From contig CAVQZC010000010.1 in assembly GCA_963718315.1 (NCBI GenBank), positions 372,001 to 436,000 on the forward strand: a stretch of DNA of 64,000 nt. The letters run 5' to 3'. The notes under the pieces are model-generated. The model was not told the DNA's origin, did not search any database, and worked only from the letters and a program-made list of their open reading frames with translations. Shown in pieces: positions 35,655-46,088 of the stretch. This stretch comes from CAVQZC01 sp963718315. GTDB lineage: Bacteria > Actinomycetota > Thermoleophilia > Gaiellales > JAICJC01. Position 1 is the first letter of the stretch. Each line of letters begins with the position of its first letter. Both the position numbers and the translations under genes were made by a program.

Positions 35655-37160
35655 ATGACCGGTCGCCGACTGCTCGGGGTGACGATGGCCGCGGTCTGCG
35701 TCTCCGGCGCGGTCGCCTGCTCCTCCAACTCTGCCGGTGCGCTGCCCGTTTCCTCGTCTCCGTCCACGACGTCGCAGACCACCCTGCCTGCAACGACCAA
35801 CCCCAGGGACTACGACTGGCGGACGTTCGACTTCAACCGGAGCCGCACCGGGGTCGAACCGAACCCGACCGGGCTGACGGCGGCCAACCTCCCCCATCTG
35901 CAGCGGCAGGTGATCAGCCTGCCCGGGACGCCGGATAGCTCGCCGGTCTACCTGCACGCCGTCACCGTCGAGGGCGCCGTCAGGAACGTCTTCTTCCTGA
36001 CGACCACGTACGGCCGCACGGTGGCGGTTGCCGCGGGCGGGAAGATCCTCTGGACCTACACCCCCTCGTCGTACGCCGGCTACGCGGGCACCTATCAGAT
36101 CACGACCGCCTCACCGGTGATCGATCCCTCGCGTGCCTACCTGTACGCCACCACCCCGGATGGCTTCGTCCACAAGCTGAGCGTCGCCAGCGGCCACGAG
36201 GTGGTCGGCCACGGCTGGCCGGTGAAGGTCACCAGGCTGCCCGGTCGGGAGAAGCTCCCCGCCTCACTCAACGTCTCCGACGGCCGCCTGTACGTGACCA
36301 CCGGCGGGTACGTCGGCGACATCCCGCCCTACCAGGGTCACGTCGTCGTCATCTCACTGGCGACGGGCGCGGTGCTGGGGATCTGGAACTCGCTGTGCTC
36401 GGGCACACACCAGCTGCTCTCCCCGCCCAGCTGCCCGCAGTCAGACTCGGCCATCTTCGGCCGCTCGGGCGCGGTGATCGACCCGGCCAACGGCCAGTTC
36501 CTGGTCGCCACCGGCAACGCGTTCTGGAACGGGCACATCTACTGGGGCGATTCGGTGATCCAGGTCTCGCCGACCGGGTCGGCCATCACGCACTCGTTCA
36601 CGCCGACCGATCAGGCGACGCTGAACACGACGGACACCGACGTCGGCTCGACGTCCCCGGCAATCCTGTCCACCAGCGGGCCGGTCATCATCCAGGGCGG
36701 AAAGGACGGATTCCTGCGGGTGGTCGACATGGGACGCCAGGCCGTCGGCAAGCTGGGCGGCGCGGTGCAGACACTGCGCACGCCGGGGGCGGACGAGCTG
36801 TTCACCACCCCTGCCGTCTGGCATGCGCCGTGGGGCCGGGAGTACGTGTTCGTCGCCGACCCCTCCGGCACGGCCGCCTTCACCGTCACCGGCTCCGGGA
36901 CGTCGACGCGCCTGCACCCTGCGTGGTCGAACGGGACCGCCGGCACCAGCCCGCTGATCGCCGGCGGCCTGCTCTACATCTACGACCCGAACGGGGCGCT
37001 CAAGGTCTACGGCCCGGGCACCGGCCACGTGCTCGCGAGCCTGCCGGCAAGTGCCGGGCACTGGAACTCGCCGATCGTCGCCGACGGCATGATCGCGCTG
37101 CCCGAGGGAGACGCGAACGACCACCTGACCACCGGCCAGTTCAGCCTCTACCACCCGTAG
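35655..37160 (+). CDS. Lipoprotein with a PQQ-like beta-propeller
   Basis: The 501-residue protein starts MTGRRLLGVTMAAVCVSGAV with a lipobox at ACSS (Cys22). A Ser/Thr-rich linker follows, then a propeller with DYDWRTFDFNRSRTG, VAVAAGGKILWTYTPSSYAG, GFVHKLSVASGHEV and VIIQGGKDGFLRVVDM. These are PQQ-type blades as in outer-face quinoproteins and BamB-like scaffolds; the catalytic quinone-binding residues are not evident. The gene lies 47 bases after the membrane protein gene. It is likely anchored on the outside of the membrane. Confidence 0.82.
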   Translation: MTGRRLLGVTMAAVCVSGAVACSSNSAGALPVSSSPSTTSQTTLPATTNPRDYDWRTFDFNRSRTGVEPNPTGLTAANLPHLQRQVISLPGTPDSSPVYLHAVTVEGAVRNVFFLTTTYGRTVAVAAGGKILWTYTPSSYAGYAGTYQITTASPVIDPSRAYLYATTPDGFVHKLSVASGHEVVGHGWPVKVTRLPGREKLPASLNVSDGRLYVTTGGYVGDIPPYQGHVVVISLATGAVLGIWNSLCSGTHQLLSPPSCPQSDSAIFGRSGAVIDPANGQFLVATGNAFWNGHIYWGDSVIQVSPTGSAITHSFTPTDQATLNTTDTDVGSTSPAILSTSGPVIIQGGKDGFLRVVDMGRQAVGKLGGAVQTLRTPGADELFTTPAVWHAPWGREYVFVADPSGTAAFTVTGSGTSTRLHPAWSNGTAGTSPLIAGGLLYIYDPNGALKVYGPGTGHVLASLPASAGHWNSPIVADGMIALPEGDANDHLTTGQFSLYHP

Positions 37161-37180
37161 CCCGGGCTCGGCAGCCGCGG

Positions 37181-37465
37181 CTAGGGCTTCAGCTCGACCT
37201 CGACGAAGATCGCCACCCGCCCGCTGCGGTTGATGACGTTGTGCTCCGTGCCCGCGCGCCCGAGGTAGGGCGCCCCGGCCTCCTGGGCCAGCTCGCGGGT
37301 GGAGCCGTCGGCCTCGAGGACGAGGAAGGTGCCGCCGGTGATCGGCACGACCACATAGTCGAACTCGTGGACGTGGTCCCCGGTCTCATCGCCGTCCTCG
37401 AACGTGAGGACGTTGACCCGGACGCGGTCGTCGTCGGAGGTGGTGGTGAACCCGCAGGTCGGCAC
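37181..37465 (-). CDS. Small cupin-domain protein
   Basis: This 94-residue single cupin has metal ligands in GDHVHEFDYVVVPITGGTF (two His and Asp/Glu) and a final His in GRAGTEHNVINRSG. It lies 18 bases from the stop of the MBL-fold gene on the same strand, so the two are probably cotranscribed. Substrate unknown. Confidence 0.83.
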   Translation of the reverse strand: MPTCGFTTTSDDDRVRVNVLTFEDGDETGDHVHEFDYVVVPITGGTFLVLEADGSTRELAQEAGAPYLGRAGTEHNVINRSGRVAIFVEVELKP

Positions 37466-37483
37466 TGTACCGACACCCTACCT

Positions 37484-38170
37484 TCAGCCCATCCGTCGGG
37501 CCGACCGTGCGATCGCCGCGTCCATCGCCTGCCCCGGCTGGCGGATTGCCCGGCCGTGCCCGACGGCCAGCAGCGAGGGGTCGAGCTCGCGCAGCGTGCG
37601 GGCCGACTCCAGATCCTTCGCCTTGTCCCACGTCGCCATCGCCGCCAGCGGGAACCGCCAGTAGAAGTAGTTCGAGACCGCTGCGCTCCCGTAGGTGGTG
37701 TAGGTGTCGCCGACGATCACGCTGTTGTCCCGGGTGTCGCGGTAGGCAACATGGCCGGGACTGTGGCCAGGGGTCGCCACCACCTCCAGGCTGCCCACGC
37801 GGTCGCCCGCCTTGAGCAGCTGATCGGGCCGGGTCTTCAGCTTCGGCCAGCTGCCCGGCAGCTTCCCGTCGACGACCTTCTCCCCGGCGTGGATCCGCGC
37901 GTCGAGCTCGGGCATCAGCACCTGCACCGAGTCGCCGAGCTGCTCCTTGAGCGCGTCCAGCGAGCCGACGTGGTCGCCATGGCCGTGGGTCAGCGCGATC
38001 CGGCGGATCTCCGCGCCGGCGGCGGCCGCGGCGGCGATCAGCCCGGCGGCCGACCCGCCGGTGGCGGTGTCGACCAGCGTGATGCCGTCGTCCTCGCGGA
38101 CGAGATAGGCGTTGACGAAGTGCAGCCGGGTGAGCTGGATCAGGTTGTCGGTGAGCGGTGTGGTCTTCAC
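37484..38170 (-). CDS. MBL-fold metallo-hydrolase
   Basis: The 228-residue protein has the metallo-beta-lactamase zinc signature HGHGDHVGSLD (about residue 80), a further His in TPGHSPGHVAYRD and Asp in VIVGDTYTTYGS, with a last His near GHGRAI. It belongs to the large group of glyoxalase-II and lactonase-like hydrolases. The divergent TetR gene shares an operator-containing spacer of 84 bases, so the hydrolase is likely under its control, perhaps in response to a toxic or signalling lactone. Substrate not determined. Confidence 0.88.
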   Translation of the reverse strand: MKTTPLTDNLIQLTRLHFVNAYLVREDDGITLVDTATGGSAAGLIAAAAAAGAEIRRIALTHGHGDHVGSLDALKEQLGDSVQVLMPELDARIHAGEKVVDGKLPGSWPKLKTRPDQLLKAGDRVGSLEVVATPGHSPGHVAYRDTRDNSVIVGDTYTTYGSAAVSNYFYWRFPLAAMATWDKAKDLESARTLRELDPSLLAVGHGRAIRQPGQAMDAAIARSARRMG

Positions 38171-38217
38171 GATGGGCCTCCGAATGCTTGTGTAGGCTAA
38201 CGGCGTAAGCTAGACTA

Positions 38218-38232
38218 GCTAACATCGTTAGC
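38218..38232. promoter_or_regulatory. Palindromic operator between the MBL-fold and TetR genes
   Basis: GCTAAC-ATC-GTTAGC is a perfect 6-bp inverted repeat. Another GGCTAAC half site lies at 38195-38201, which pairs with GTTAGCC at 38227-38233. It is the most likely TetR binding site for both divergent genes. Confidence 0.65.
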
Positions 38233-38254
38233 CAGGTCAAGGAGGAAGGCAAGG

Positions 38255-38800
38255 ATGTCCGCCAGCGCCACCGGTCAGCTCAGCCCCCGGGCCCAGGAGA
38301 TCGCCGCCGCGGCGCGCGAGCTGCTGGAGCAGGAAGGGCCAGACGGCCTCTCGATGCGCAAGGTCGCCGGGAAGCTCGGCATTCAGGCCCCGTCGCTCTA
38401 CAAGCACCTGCCCGACAAGCAGGCGCTGGAGAGCGCCGTCATCTCGATGGGTTTCGAGGAGCAGGCAGGCGTCTTCGCGCAGTGCCTGGCCGCGGACGAC
38501 CCGCTGCGTGCGATGACCACCGCCTACCGCAGCTACGCCCTTGCCCACCCCCACCTCTACCGGCTGATGACCGAACGCCCGCTGCACCGTGACCAGCTGG
38601 CGCCGGGCGCCGAGCAGCGCGCTGCGGCTCCCCTGCTCGAGGCAACCGGCGACGCCGACCTCGCCCGCGCCGTGTGGGCCTTCGCGCACGGGATGACGAT
38701 CCTCGAGCTGAACGGCCGCTTTCCCGAGGACGCCGACCTGGACGCCGCCTGGGAGCGTGGGCTGAAGGCGTTCCGCGAGACGACGAATCCGGCTTGTTAG
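38255..38800 (+). CDS. TetR-family transcriptional regulator
   Basis: The 181-residue protein has an N-terminal DNA-binding domain with the turn LSMRKVAGKLGIQAPSLYKH (about residues 30-49). Its ligand-binding part (YALAHPHLYRLMTERPLHRD, later WAFAHGMTILELNGRFPED) belongs to the WHG/TetR_C_33 type. A GGAGGA ribosome site precedes the ATG. It lies 84 bases from the divergent MBL gene and 13 bases ahead of a P450 gene on the same strand. Confidence 0.93.
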   Translation: MSASATGQLSPRAQEIAAAARELLEQEGPDGLSMRKVAGKLGIQAPSLYKHLPDKQALESAVISMGFEEQAGVFAQCLAADDPLRAMTTAYRSYALAHPHLYRLMTERPLHRDQLAPGAEQRAAAPLLEATGDADLARAVWAFAHGMTILELNGRFPEDADLDAAWERGLKAFRETTNPAC

Positions 38801-38813
38801 AGTCGGCGGTGTC

Positions 38814-40041
38814 GTGGACGCACTGCTGCAGCAGGTTGTGATCGACGAGGCCGTCGACGCGGCCCGCCGGGAGCGATTCCCGGTCGGGGCGGCGCTCGAG
38901 TTCGCCGACCTCGAGGACGCCGGCCGCGAGCAGGCGCTCGACGGGCTGCGCGAGGCGGAGCCGGTGTCGTGGGTGCCCGCCCTGGGCGGCTGGCTGGTGA
39001 CGGGGTACGCCCCGGCCCGCGAGGTGCTGGGCCCGAAGACCGGGCTGACCGTCGAGGCCCACGAGAACCTGGTGCGCGCGTCGCTGGGCCACATGATGCT
39101 GACCAGCGACGCCGGCGACCACACGCGTCAGCGGACGCCGTTCGAGCGCCCCTTCCGCATGCGTGAGGTCGACGGGCTGTTCGGCGACGCCATCCAGGCG
39201 GAGCTCGACGCTGCTGATGGACGCGATGACGGGCGCAGGCGGGTGCGAGCTCGGCGACGCCCTGGCGGCGCCCTTCGCCGTGCGCATGACCGGCCGCGTC
39301 CTCGGGCTCTCCCTGGACGACGTGGCCAGGATCGACGGCTTCTACGAGGCGTTCGCCGAGGGCATGGTCTACGACGGCAATCCCGAACGGCAGCGCCGCG
39401 CAGACGCTGCCCGCGACCAGCTGAACGCGATCCTCGGCTCCGAGTTCGCCCGCTGCCGCCGGGCACGCGACGCCTCGATCACCTCCGAGGTCGTCAACGA
39501 CGCCGGTACCGGCCTTGGCGACGACGAGATCGCCTCGCAGCTTCGCGTGATCATGTTCGGCGGAATCGAGACGATCCAGTCGGGCATCATGAACACCGTC
39601 CTGCTGCTGCTCCGTGACCCGGCGCAGCTCGACGCCGTCCGGGCCGACCACGACCTGCTGGGAGGCGCGATCGAGGAGTCGCTGCGGCTGATCCCCCCGG
39701 TCAGCTTCATCGAGCGCTGGACTCCCGGCGACACTGTGATCGGCGGCGTCGAGATCGGGACCGGCGAGTTCATCGGCGTATCGGTGCTGAGCGCCAATCG
39801 CGATCCGGCCGTGTTCGACCAGCCGCTCCACTTCGACATCCAGCGACAGAACGCCCGCCGCCACCTGTCGTTCTCGTTCGGCGAGCACTTCTGCCTGGGC
39901 GCGCACCTGGCCCGGCTCGAGCTCCGCGCCGCGCTCGAGCGCCTGATCGACCTGCCCGACCTGCGGCTGGTCTCGGTCGAGGAGCCCGCCGGCTTCGCCT
40001 TCCGCCGCCCGCCGGCGCTGCACCTCGCCTGGCAGACCTAG
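38814..40041 (+). CDS. Cytochrome P450 (one frame change)
   Basis: The heme-thiolate loop FSFGEHFCLGAHLARLE carries the Cys ligand. The ExxR pair is EESLRL, and the I-helix region is IMFGGIETIQSG in place of the common AGxET. The C-helix HTRQRTPFERPF is also present. One extra G near 39210 shifts the frame between QAELD and LLMDAMTGAGG; removing it gives a protein of about 408 residues, the normal size. It is soluble, so it depends on ferredoxin or a similar donor; none is nearby. The TetR gene ends 13 bases upstream, so the two may be cotranscribed. Substrate unknown. Confidence 0.88.
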
Positions 40042-40054
40042 GCGCTCTCAGCGC

Positions 40055-41545
40055 TCAGTCCCCGGTGGCGACGTCAGCGCGAAGGTCGCCGACCTCATGC
40101 GGAGCGAACGCGTCGGCCGGCCGGCGCTGCGGGATCCCCAGGCCGACCACGAAGCCGATCAGCAGAGCGATGGCGCACACCGCGAACGCCACGGTGTAGC
40201 CATGATCCGTCGGGTAGCCGGTGGCGCTGACCGTCCCGGCGAGGATCGACGCAACCGCCGCGCCGCCGAACGCGCCGCCGACCGTGCGGGCGACGGCGTT
40301 CATTCCGGTGGCAACACCCGTCTCCTCGGGCCCGACGTTCTCGATGATCAGGTTCACCATCGAGGCGAACGCCAGCCCGATCCCCGACCCCAGTAGCAGC
40401 GCGGCCACGTAGATCTCCCAGCTGTCGGTGCGGGCGAACGCCAGGACGACGTACGCCGCCATCGTGATCAGCGCGCCCGCCAGCAGCGGCGGCTTCGACC
40501 CGAATCGCCGCTCGAGCCTGCCGGTCTGGGCGCCGACCAGGAGCATGGCGATGGTGGCCGGGAGCAGGAACAGCCCGGCGCCCGTCACCGACGAATCGAA
40601 CCCGTAGCCGACCTTCGAGGGCGTCTCGACGTAGTCGGGCAGCAGGATGAACGACGAGTACATGCCGAAGCCGAGCAGCATGGCGACGGTGTTGGTCGTC
40701 CAGACGCCGCGGATCCGCATCATCCGCATGTCGACCAGGGGGTGGCTGCTTCGCGACTCGCTCCGCACCCACAGCACCAGGAAGACCGCTCCGGCCACGA
40801 ACAGGCCCACGGTCCTGACCGACAGCCAGTGCCACACCGCGGTCTGGCTGACCGCGACCAGCACGGCCCCGAGGCCGACCGACATCAATGCGGCGCCCGT
40901 CCAGTTGACGCGGCCGGCCACGCGGATGGGCGACTCGGGCACCAGGAAGTGGATGGCGACGGTCGCGGCGACCAGCGGAATCAACGGCACCCAGAACAGG
41001 TCGTGGACCGACCCGTGGTCGACGATCGGACCGGCCAGCACCACGCCGGCGCCGCCGCCAACTCCCGCCAGCGCGGCCATGATGCCGACCGCTCCAGCCA
41101 CCCGCTCGCGCGGGAACTCGTCGCGGATGATTCCAAATGACAGCGGAAACACGCCGCCGGCCGCGCCCTGGAAGATCCGGCCGATGAGCATCACGGTGAG
41201 CGATGTTGCCAGCGCAGAGACCACCGTCGCCAGGCAGAGCACCACCAGCACGATCACCAGCAGCCGCTCCTTGCCGTACATGTCCCCCAGCCGGCCGATC
41301 AGCGGCGTGGCGATCGACGCGCTGAGCAGGTACGCGGTCAGCACCCAGCTCACCGAGTTGACCGAGGTGTGCAGCTCGCGCTGGAAGTCGGGGATCGCCG
41401 GGGCAACCAGCGACTGCAGCAGCGCGTAGGAGATCGCCGCTGAGGCGAGCAGCGCAAACGTCACGTTGTAGTGCTGGCGGTGCTCGCCGTCGCCGGCGTG
41501 CAGCGCATGCTCCTCCACCGATCCGGGCCGCGACACGTCGAGCAA
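40055..41545 (-). CDS. MFS drug-efflux transporter, DHA2 type
   Basis: The 496-residue protein has about 14 membrane segments, as in QacA/EmrB-type proton antiporters. Motif A is GRLGDMYGKERLL and motif C is AALAGVGGGAGVVLAGPIVD. The TTG at 41545 is given as start; a GTG a few codons later is equally possible. A terminator of the upstream ggt gene lies just before it, so it is separately transcribed. Substrate unknown, likely a hydrophobic compound. Confidence 0.9.
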   Translation of the reverse strand: MLDVSRPGSVEEHALHAGDGEHRQHYNVTFALLASAAISYALLQSLVAPAIPDFQRELHTSVNSVSWVLTAYLLSASIATPLIGRLGDMYGKERLLVIVLVVLCLATVVSALATSLTVMLIGRIFQGAAGGVFPLSFGIIRDEFPRERVAGAVGIMAALAGVGGGAGVVLAGPIVDHGSVHDLFWVPLIPLVAATVAIHFLVPESPIRVAGRVNWTGAALMSVGLGAVLVAVSQTAVWHWLSVRTVGLFVAGAVFLVLWVRSESRSSHPLVDMRMMRIRGVWTTNTVAMLLGFGMYSSFILLPDYVETPSKVGYGFDSSVTGAGLFLLPATIAMLLVGAQTGRLERRFGSKPPLLAGALITMAAYVVLAFARTDSWEIYVAALLLGSGIGLAFASMVNLIIENVGPEETGVATGMNAVARTVGGAFGGAAVASILAGTVSATGYPTDHGYTVAFAVCAIALLIGFVVGLGIPQRRPADAFAPHEVGDLRADVATGD

Positions 41546-41561
41546 CGTAGCAGGAGCAGGC

Positions 41562-41589
41562 GGTGGGCCGGCCCGAAAGCCGGCCCACC
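41562..41589 (-). terminator. Intrinsic-type hairpin after the gamma-glutamyltransferase gene
   Basis: There is a perfect 11-bp stem, GGTGGGCCGGC/GCCGGCCCACC, with a 6-nt loop. It lies 9 bases beyond the ggt stop codon and before the MFS gene. Confidence 0.8.
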
Positions 41590-41598
41590 GTAGAACAC

Positions 41599-43506
41599 CT
41601 ACCAGCCGACCGCCTCACCGTCCTTGCGGAAGTCGGAGGCCGCGCGATAGACGCCGTTGACCGGTGGGTCGCCCTTGGTGACCCACTCGGCCGGTGGCTT
41701 CAGCCCCGGCGCGATCGCGAAGAAGATGGCCTGGTAGCCGCCGAACTGGTCGGCGTTCCCATGCACCTTGTGCACGTCGTAGCCCATCGCCCGCATCTTC
41801 CCTCCGACCAGGTCGAAGAGGTTCGACTCCAGGTCGACTCGCCCGGCTGACTGCGCCTCGTGGAACCGGGCGGCATCGCCCGCCGCCTGCACGTTCATGC
41901 CGAGGTCGATCATGTTCACGAGCTCGGTCGCCTGTGCCTGCGCCTGCTCGTCGCCGCCCATGTTGCCGAACGCCATCAGCGGCTGGCCGTCCTTCATCAC
42001 GAACGCCGGGATGATCGTCAGGAACGGCCGCTTGTGCGGCGCGATCACGTCCGGTGAGGACGGGCGGAGGTTGAAGAACGACCCGCGGTCGTTCAGCGGG
42101 AACCCGTAGCCGGGCACCGAGATCTGCGAGCCGAAGTAGTCATAGATGCTGTAGATGAACGAGACCATGTTGCCCCAGCGGTCAGCAGCCGTCAGGTAGA
42201 CGGTGTCGCCGCGCTCGCGGGCGGTCACCGACACCGACGACCCGCCCGACGACGCGGTCGGCGGGGGCGGCGCATGGCGCAGGTGGATCTGGCTGCACAG
42301 CGAGGCCGCGTACTGCTTCGAGATCAGCTTCTTGAGCGGGATCTTCACGAACCGCGGGTCGCCGTTGTACTTGAGCAGGTCGGCGTAGGCCAGCTCCTTG
42401 GCCTGGACGAGGATGCCCCAGAACAGCGCCGACCGGGGGCCGAGGGCGTGCAGGTCATAGCCGACCTTGGGCGCGCACACCTGGATGATGTTGAGCATCT
42501 CCAGGGTGGCGAACCCCTGCGTCTGCGGGGGCATCTCGTAGACGTCGTAGCCCTTGTAGTTGGTCGAGATGGGGTTCACCCACTCGGACTTGAACGAGCT
42601 CAGGTCGGACATCGTCCAGTCCGCCCCGTCCTGGTTCATGCGATCGACGATCGCCTGGCCGATCGGGCCGTCGTAGAAGGCCTTGGTGCCGTCCTTGGCG
42701 ATCAGCTCATAGGCGTGGGCCAGGTCGGGGTTGCGGAAGATGCTGTACAGCGGCGGCACGTGACCGTCGCGCAGGAACAGCTTCCGCGATTCCGGATCCT
42801 TCTTCAGCATGTCGACGTAGAAGCCGCCATAGCTCTCCCAGTCGCCGCGGATCCGCTCGGTCAGCCCGAACCCCTGGCTCGCCGTCTCGATGGCGGGCTG
42901 CAGCACCTGGCTCAGGTTCATCCGGCCGAACCGCTGCTGCAGGCGGTTCCAGCCGTCGAGCGCCCCTGGGACGGTGACGCTGTAGGCGCCGTAGAACGGG
43001 ACGGAGTGCAGGCCCTGGGAGTGGTAGAAGGCGGGAGTATGCGACTCCGGCGCCCACCCGGCTGCGTTCAGCCCATAGAGCTTGTGGTCGGCTGCCGAGT
43101 AGTAGATCGCCTCCATGTCGCCGCCGAGGCCGGCGCTATGCGGCTCGACCACGCCCAGCATGGCCGCCGTTGCCACCGCCGCGTCGACGGCGTTGCCGCC
43201 CTCCTTCAGGATCTGGAGGCCGGCCTGCGCCGCCAGCGGCTGGCTGGTGGCCACGACGCCGTGGCGCGCAAGCACCTCGGAGCGGGTCTGCTCGGTCCAG
43301 TCCCACATCCGGTCGCCGCGCACGGCGTTGATGCTCTGCGCCGGATCGGGTATTGCCGCGGTCGGCGTGCCGAACGGCGTCGGCGACACGTCGGGAATGC
43401 CGCCCGTGTCGGCCGCCACTGCCGTCCCCACCATGAAGGCGACGACCACTGCGGCCCCGACCGCGAGCAGTCCACGCCACTTCGTCGTCCAGTTGCGAAG
43501 ACTCAC
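41599..43506 (-). CDS. ggt: Gamma-glutamyltransferase (exported)
   Basis: This enzyme transfers or hydrolyses the gamma-glutamyl group of glutathione-like peptides outside the membrane and matures by self-cleavage. The GTG at 43506 has a GGGG site upstream. A signal or anchor helix spans about residues 12-30. The large-subunit signature is EGGNAVDAAVATAAMLGVVEPHSAGLGGD. The nucleophilic Thr is in RGDTVYLTAADRWGN (near residue 430), followed by SFIYSIYDYFGSQI. The total of 635 residues fits. The protein GNMGGDEQAQAQ near the C-terminus is also typical. Confidence 0.92.
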   Translation of the reverse strand: MSLRNWTTKWRGLLAVGAAVVVAFMVGTAVAADTGGIPDVSPTPFGTPTAAIPDPAQSINAVRGDRMWDWTEQTRSEVLARHGVVATSQPLAAQAGLQILKEGGNAVDAAVATAAMLGVVEPHSAGLGGDMEAIYYSAADHKLYGLNAAGWAPESHTPAFYHSQGLHSVPFYGAYSVTVPGALDGWNRLQQRFGRMNLSQVLQPAIETASQGFGLTERIRGDWESYGGFYVDMLKKDPESRKLFLRDGHVPPLYSIFRNPDLAHAYELIAKDGTKAFYDGPIGQAIVDRMNQDGADWTMSDLSSFKSEWVNPISTNYKGYDVYEMPPQTQGFATLEMLNIIQVCAPKVGYDLHALGPRSALFWGILVQAKELAYADLLKYNGDPRFVKIPLKKLISKQYAASLCSQIHLRHAPPPPTASSGGSSVSVTARERGDTVYLTAADRWGNMVSFIYSIYDYFGSQISVPGYGFPLNDRGSFFNLRPSSPDVIAPHKRPFLTIIPAFVMKDGQPLMAFGNMGGDEQAQAQATELVNMIDLGMNVQAAGDAARFHEAQSAGRVDLESNLFDLVGGKMRAMGYDVHKVHGNADQFGGYQAIFFAIAPGLKPPAEWVTKGDPPVNGVYRAASDFRKDGEAVGW

Positions 43507-43628
43507 GACGTACCCCTTTCCCACGGGTGCTGGTCGCGACCTCGACGAACGGCCCCCTGCAGCCTGGTCGCGGGCGCAACGCTAGACGCCGCCGGGGCGA
43601 CTGTCAATAATTCCTAGTTTTCGCTGGC

Positions 43629-45975
43629 TTACTGCCGGGCGAACGCGGCCTTGGCCTCCCGCGCCAGGTCGACGAACGGCTCGCCGCTGACGTCGATCAG
43701 CACCCGCTTGACGGTGCCACCGACCAGCGACCAGGGCCGCTCGCCGGGGTAGCCGTCCACCACGGGCTCGGCGCCCGATCTGCCGACCACCAGACCGCCG
43801 CCACCGAGCCCGAACTTGCCGATCTGTGTCCGGATGGTCCCCTCGCCGACCTTCTGGTCGCGGATGTACAGGCTGAGCGTCCCCGACGGCGGCATCCCGT
43901 CGCCCTCTCGGTCGAACGAGGCCGAGAGCACGACGTGGCCGGTGGGCACCGTCTCGGTCGACTCGACCATCTGCATCAGCTCGCCGACGAAGTTGTAGGC
44001 GTAGACCAGCTTGCCGTCCTTGATGTACAGCGAGTGCCCGCCGAACCGCGAGCCCTGCGAGAAGAGGATGCCGTGGGCGTCAGCGGAGTCGAGGTCGACC
44101 TCAGCCGCGATCGTGTAGGAGCGGCCGCGGATGTTCGGCGCCGCCGACTCGGGGATCTCGGCGCCGCCCGGCCGGTACTCGTAGCGGCTGCGCGGCTTGG
44201 AGACCTCCGGCCGCGGCGTGGTCAGCGCCTCCACCGCGTTGCGCGTCTCGAGCGGCAGCGCCTGGTACTTGCCGGCCTCGACCCACCACATCGCGATCAG
44301 CTCCTGCAGCCGCTGCGGCTCCTGCTCGGCGAGGTCGTGGCACTCGCTGGGATCGAGATCGGTGTTGAACAGCTCCCATCGCTGGGTCGTGAAGTGGCCC
44401 CACGCGTTGGGCGCGGCGGGGCCGACCGTTGCGGCCTTCCATCCGCGGTGCCAGATCGCGCGCGTCCCGAGCATCGAGAAGAACTGGGTCTCCTTGCCGG
44501 TGTCGGCGTTCGCGTCGCCGAACGAGGGGGCGAAGCTGATCCCCTCCAGCGGCTTCTGCACGTATCCGTTCACGTCGGAGGGCAGCTCGATGTCGATCGC
44601 CTCGTACAACGTCGGCACGATGTCGATCGCGTGGGCGTACTGGCGCCTGACGCCGCCGTCGCCCTTGATGCCCGCGGGCCACGAGACGATCATCGGGTCG
44701 GCCGTCCCGCCCCGGAGGTTGCCGTAGCGCTTCCACATCTTGAACGGCGTGTTGAACGCCCACGCCCAGCCGGTCGGATAGTGGTTGTACGTGCGCGTGC
44801 CGCCCAGCTCGTCGATCTGGGCGAGGTTCTCCTCGATGGTGTCGGGGACGCCGTTGAAGAACTTGTTCTCGTTGACCGAGCCGTTCGGGCCGCCCTCACC
44901 CGACGCGCCGTTGTCTGACACGACGACGACGATCGTGTTATCGAGCTGACCCTTCTCCTCGAGATAGTCGAGCAGACGCCCGATCTGGGCGTCGCCGTGG
45001 CTGAGGAACCCGGCGTAGACCTCGGCCATGCGCGCGAACAGCCGCTGCTCGTCCGCCGACAGCGAGTCCCACGGGCGGACGGTGTCCAGTTCGGGCCACG
45101 TCTGACCGTCGTTGCTGACCTCGTCGATGTATGGGTTGATCGGCGAGAGCTCCGTGCTCTCCGAGATGATGCCGAGCTCCTTCTGGCGGGCGACGATCGT
45201 CTCCCGGATCGCCTCGTACCCCATGTCGAAGCGCCCCTTGTAGCGCTCGATCCACTCCTTCGGCACGTGGTGCGGTGCGTGGGCAACGCCGGGGCAGTAG
45301 TAGAGGAAGAACGGCTTGTCGGGGGCCAGGGCCTTGGCGTCCTCGATGAACTCGATCGCCTTGTCGGTGATATCGACGCTCAGGTGGTACCCCTCCTCGG
45401 GCGGCGCCGGCGGCGGCACAGGGTGGTTGTCGTAGACCAGGTCCGGATACCACTGGTTGGTCTCCCCGCCGAGGAACCCGTAGTAGCGCTCGAAGCCGCG
45501 GCCAAGCGGCCACTGGCGCTTGGTGGACGCGAGGTTCATCTCGTCCTCGGCCGTCAGGTGCCACTTGCCGACGTGGTAGGTGTTCCAGCCTTGCTGGCCC
45601 AGCACCTCGGCCAGGTTCGCGCACTCGAACGGGATGTGCCCATTCGCGTTCGGATAGCCGTCGGTGATCTCGGTGATGCCCGCCATGCCGTTGGTCGTGT
45701 GGTTCCGGCCGGTCATCAGGCACGAGCGGGTCGGCGAGCAGAGCGCCGTCGTGTGGAAGTTCGTGTAGCGCAGCCCGGCGTCGGCGATGCGCTGCAGGTT
45801 CGGGTGTTTCGATCGGACCTCCGTAAGGCTCCGTCGCCGCGAACCCGACGTCGTCGAGCACGATGTAGAGGACATTCGGCGCGCCCTCCGGAGCCTTCGG
45901 CTGGGTGTACGGCTCCCAGTCCGGAGTCGAGTCCTTGATGTCGATGTTGATGGTTCCCCGAAACTGCTTGCTCAT
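43629..45975 (-). CDS. Arylsulfatase, formylglycine-type (one frame change)
   Basis: Type-I sulfatases hydrolyse sulfate esters with a formylglycine made from Cys in CxPxR. Here the motif is CSPTRSCLMTGR near residue 84, with the metal site VLYIVLDDVGFAATE at the N-terminus and DNGASGEGGPNGS later. One extra base near 45803 shifts the frame between PIETP and NLQRIADAGLRYTNFH; without it the protein has about 780 residues. A GGxLVVGRSGAEPV beta domain ends it. No signal peptide is seen. The gene is divergent from the formylglycine-generating enzyme at 46089, its likely activator. Confidence 0.9.
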
Positions 45976-46088
45976 TTCCAGCTCCTCGGCGTCGTCGGTC
46001 CCTGGTCCGCGGGGCGACAGTAACCGCGGCGGTCACGCCCGGCGGGGATGCCCACACGTCTCTGCCGATCTAGAGTCCTGGCCCATCG

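Noticed and set aside
36395..38200. Long plus-strand frame of 601 codons
   Set aside because: It overlaps the PQQ-like lipoprotein in another frame and is antisense to the cupin and MBL genes; its composition is Arg/His/Gly-rich with no domain.
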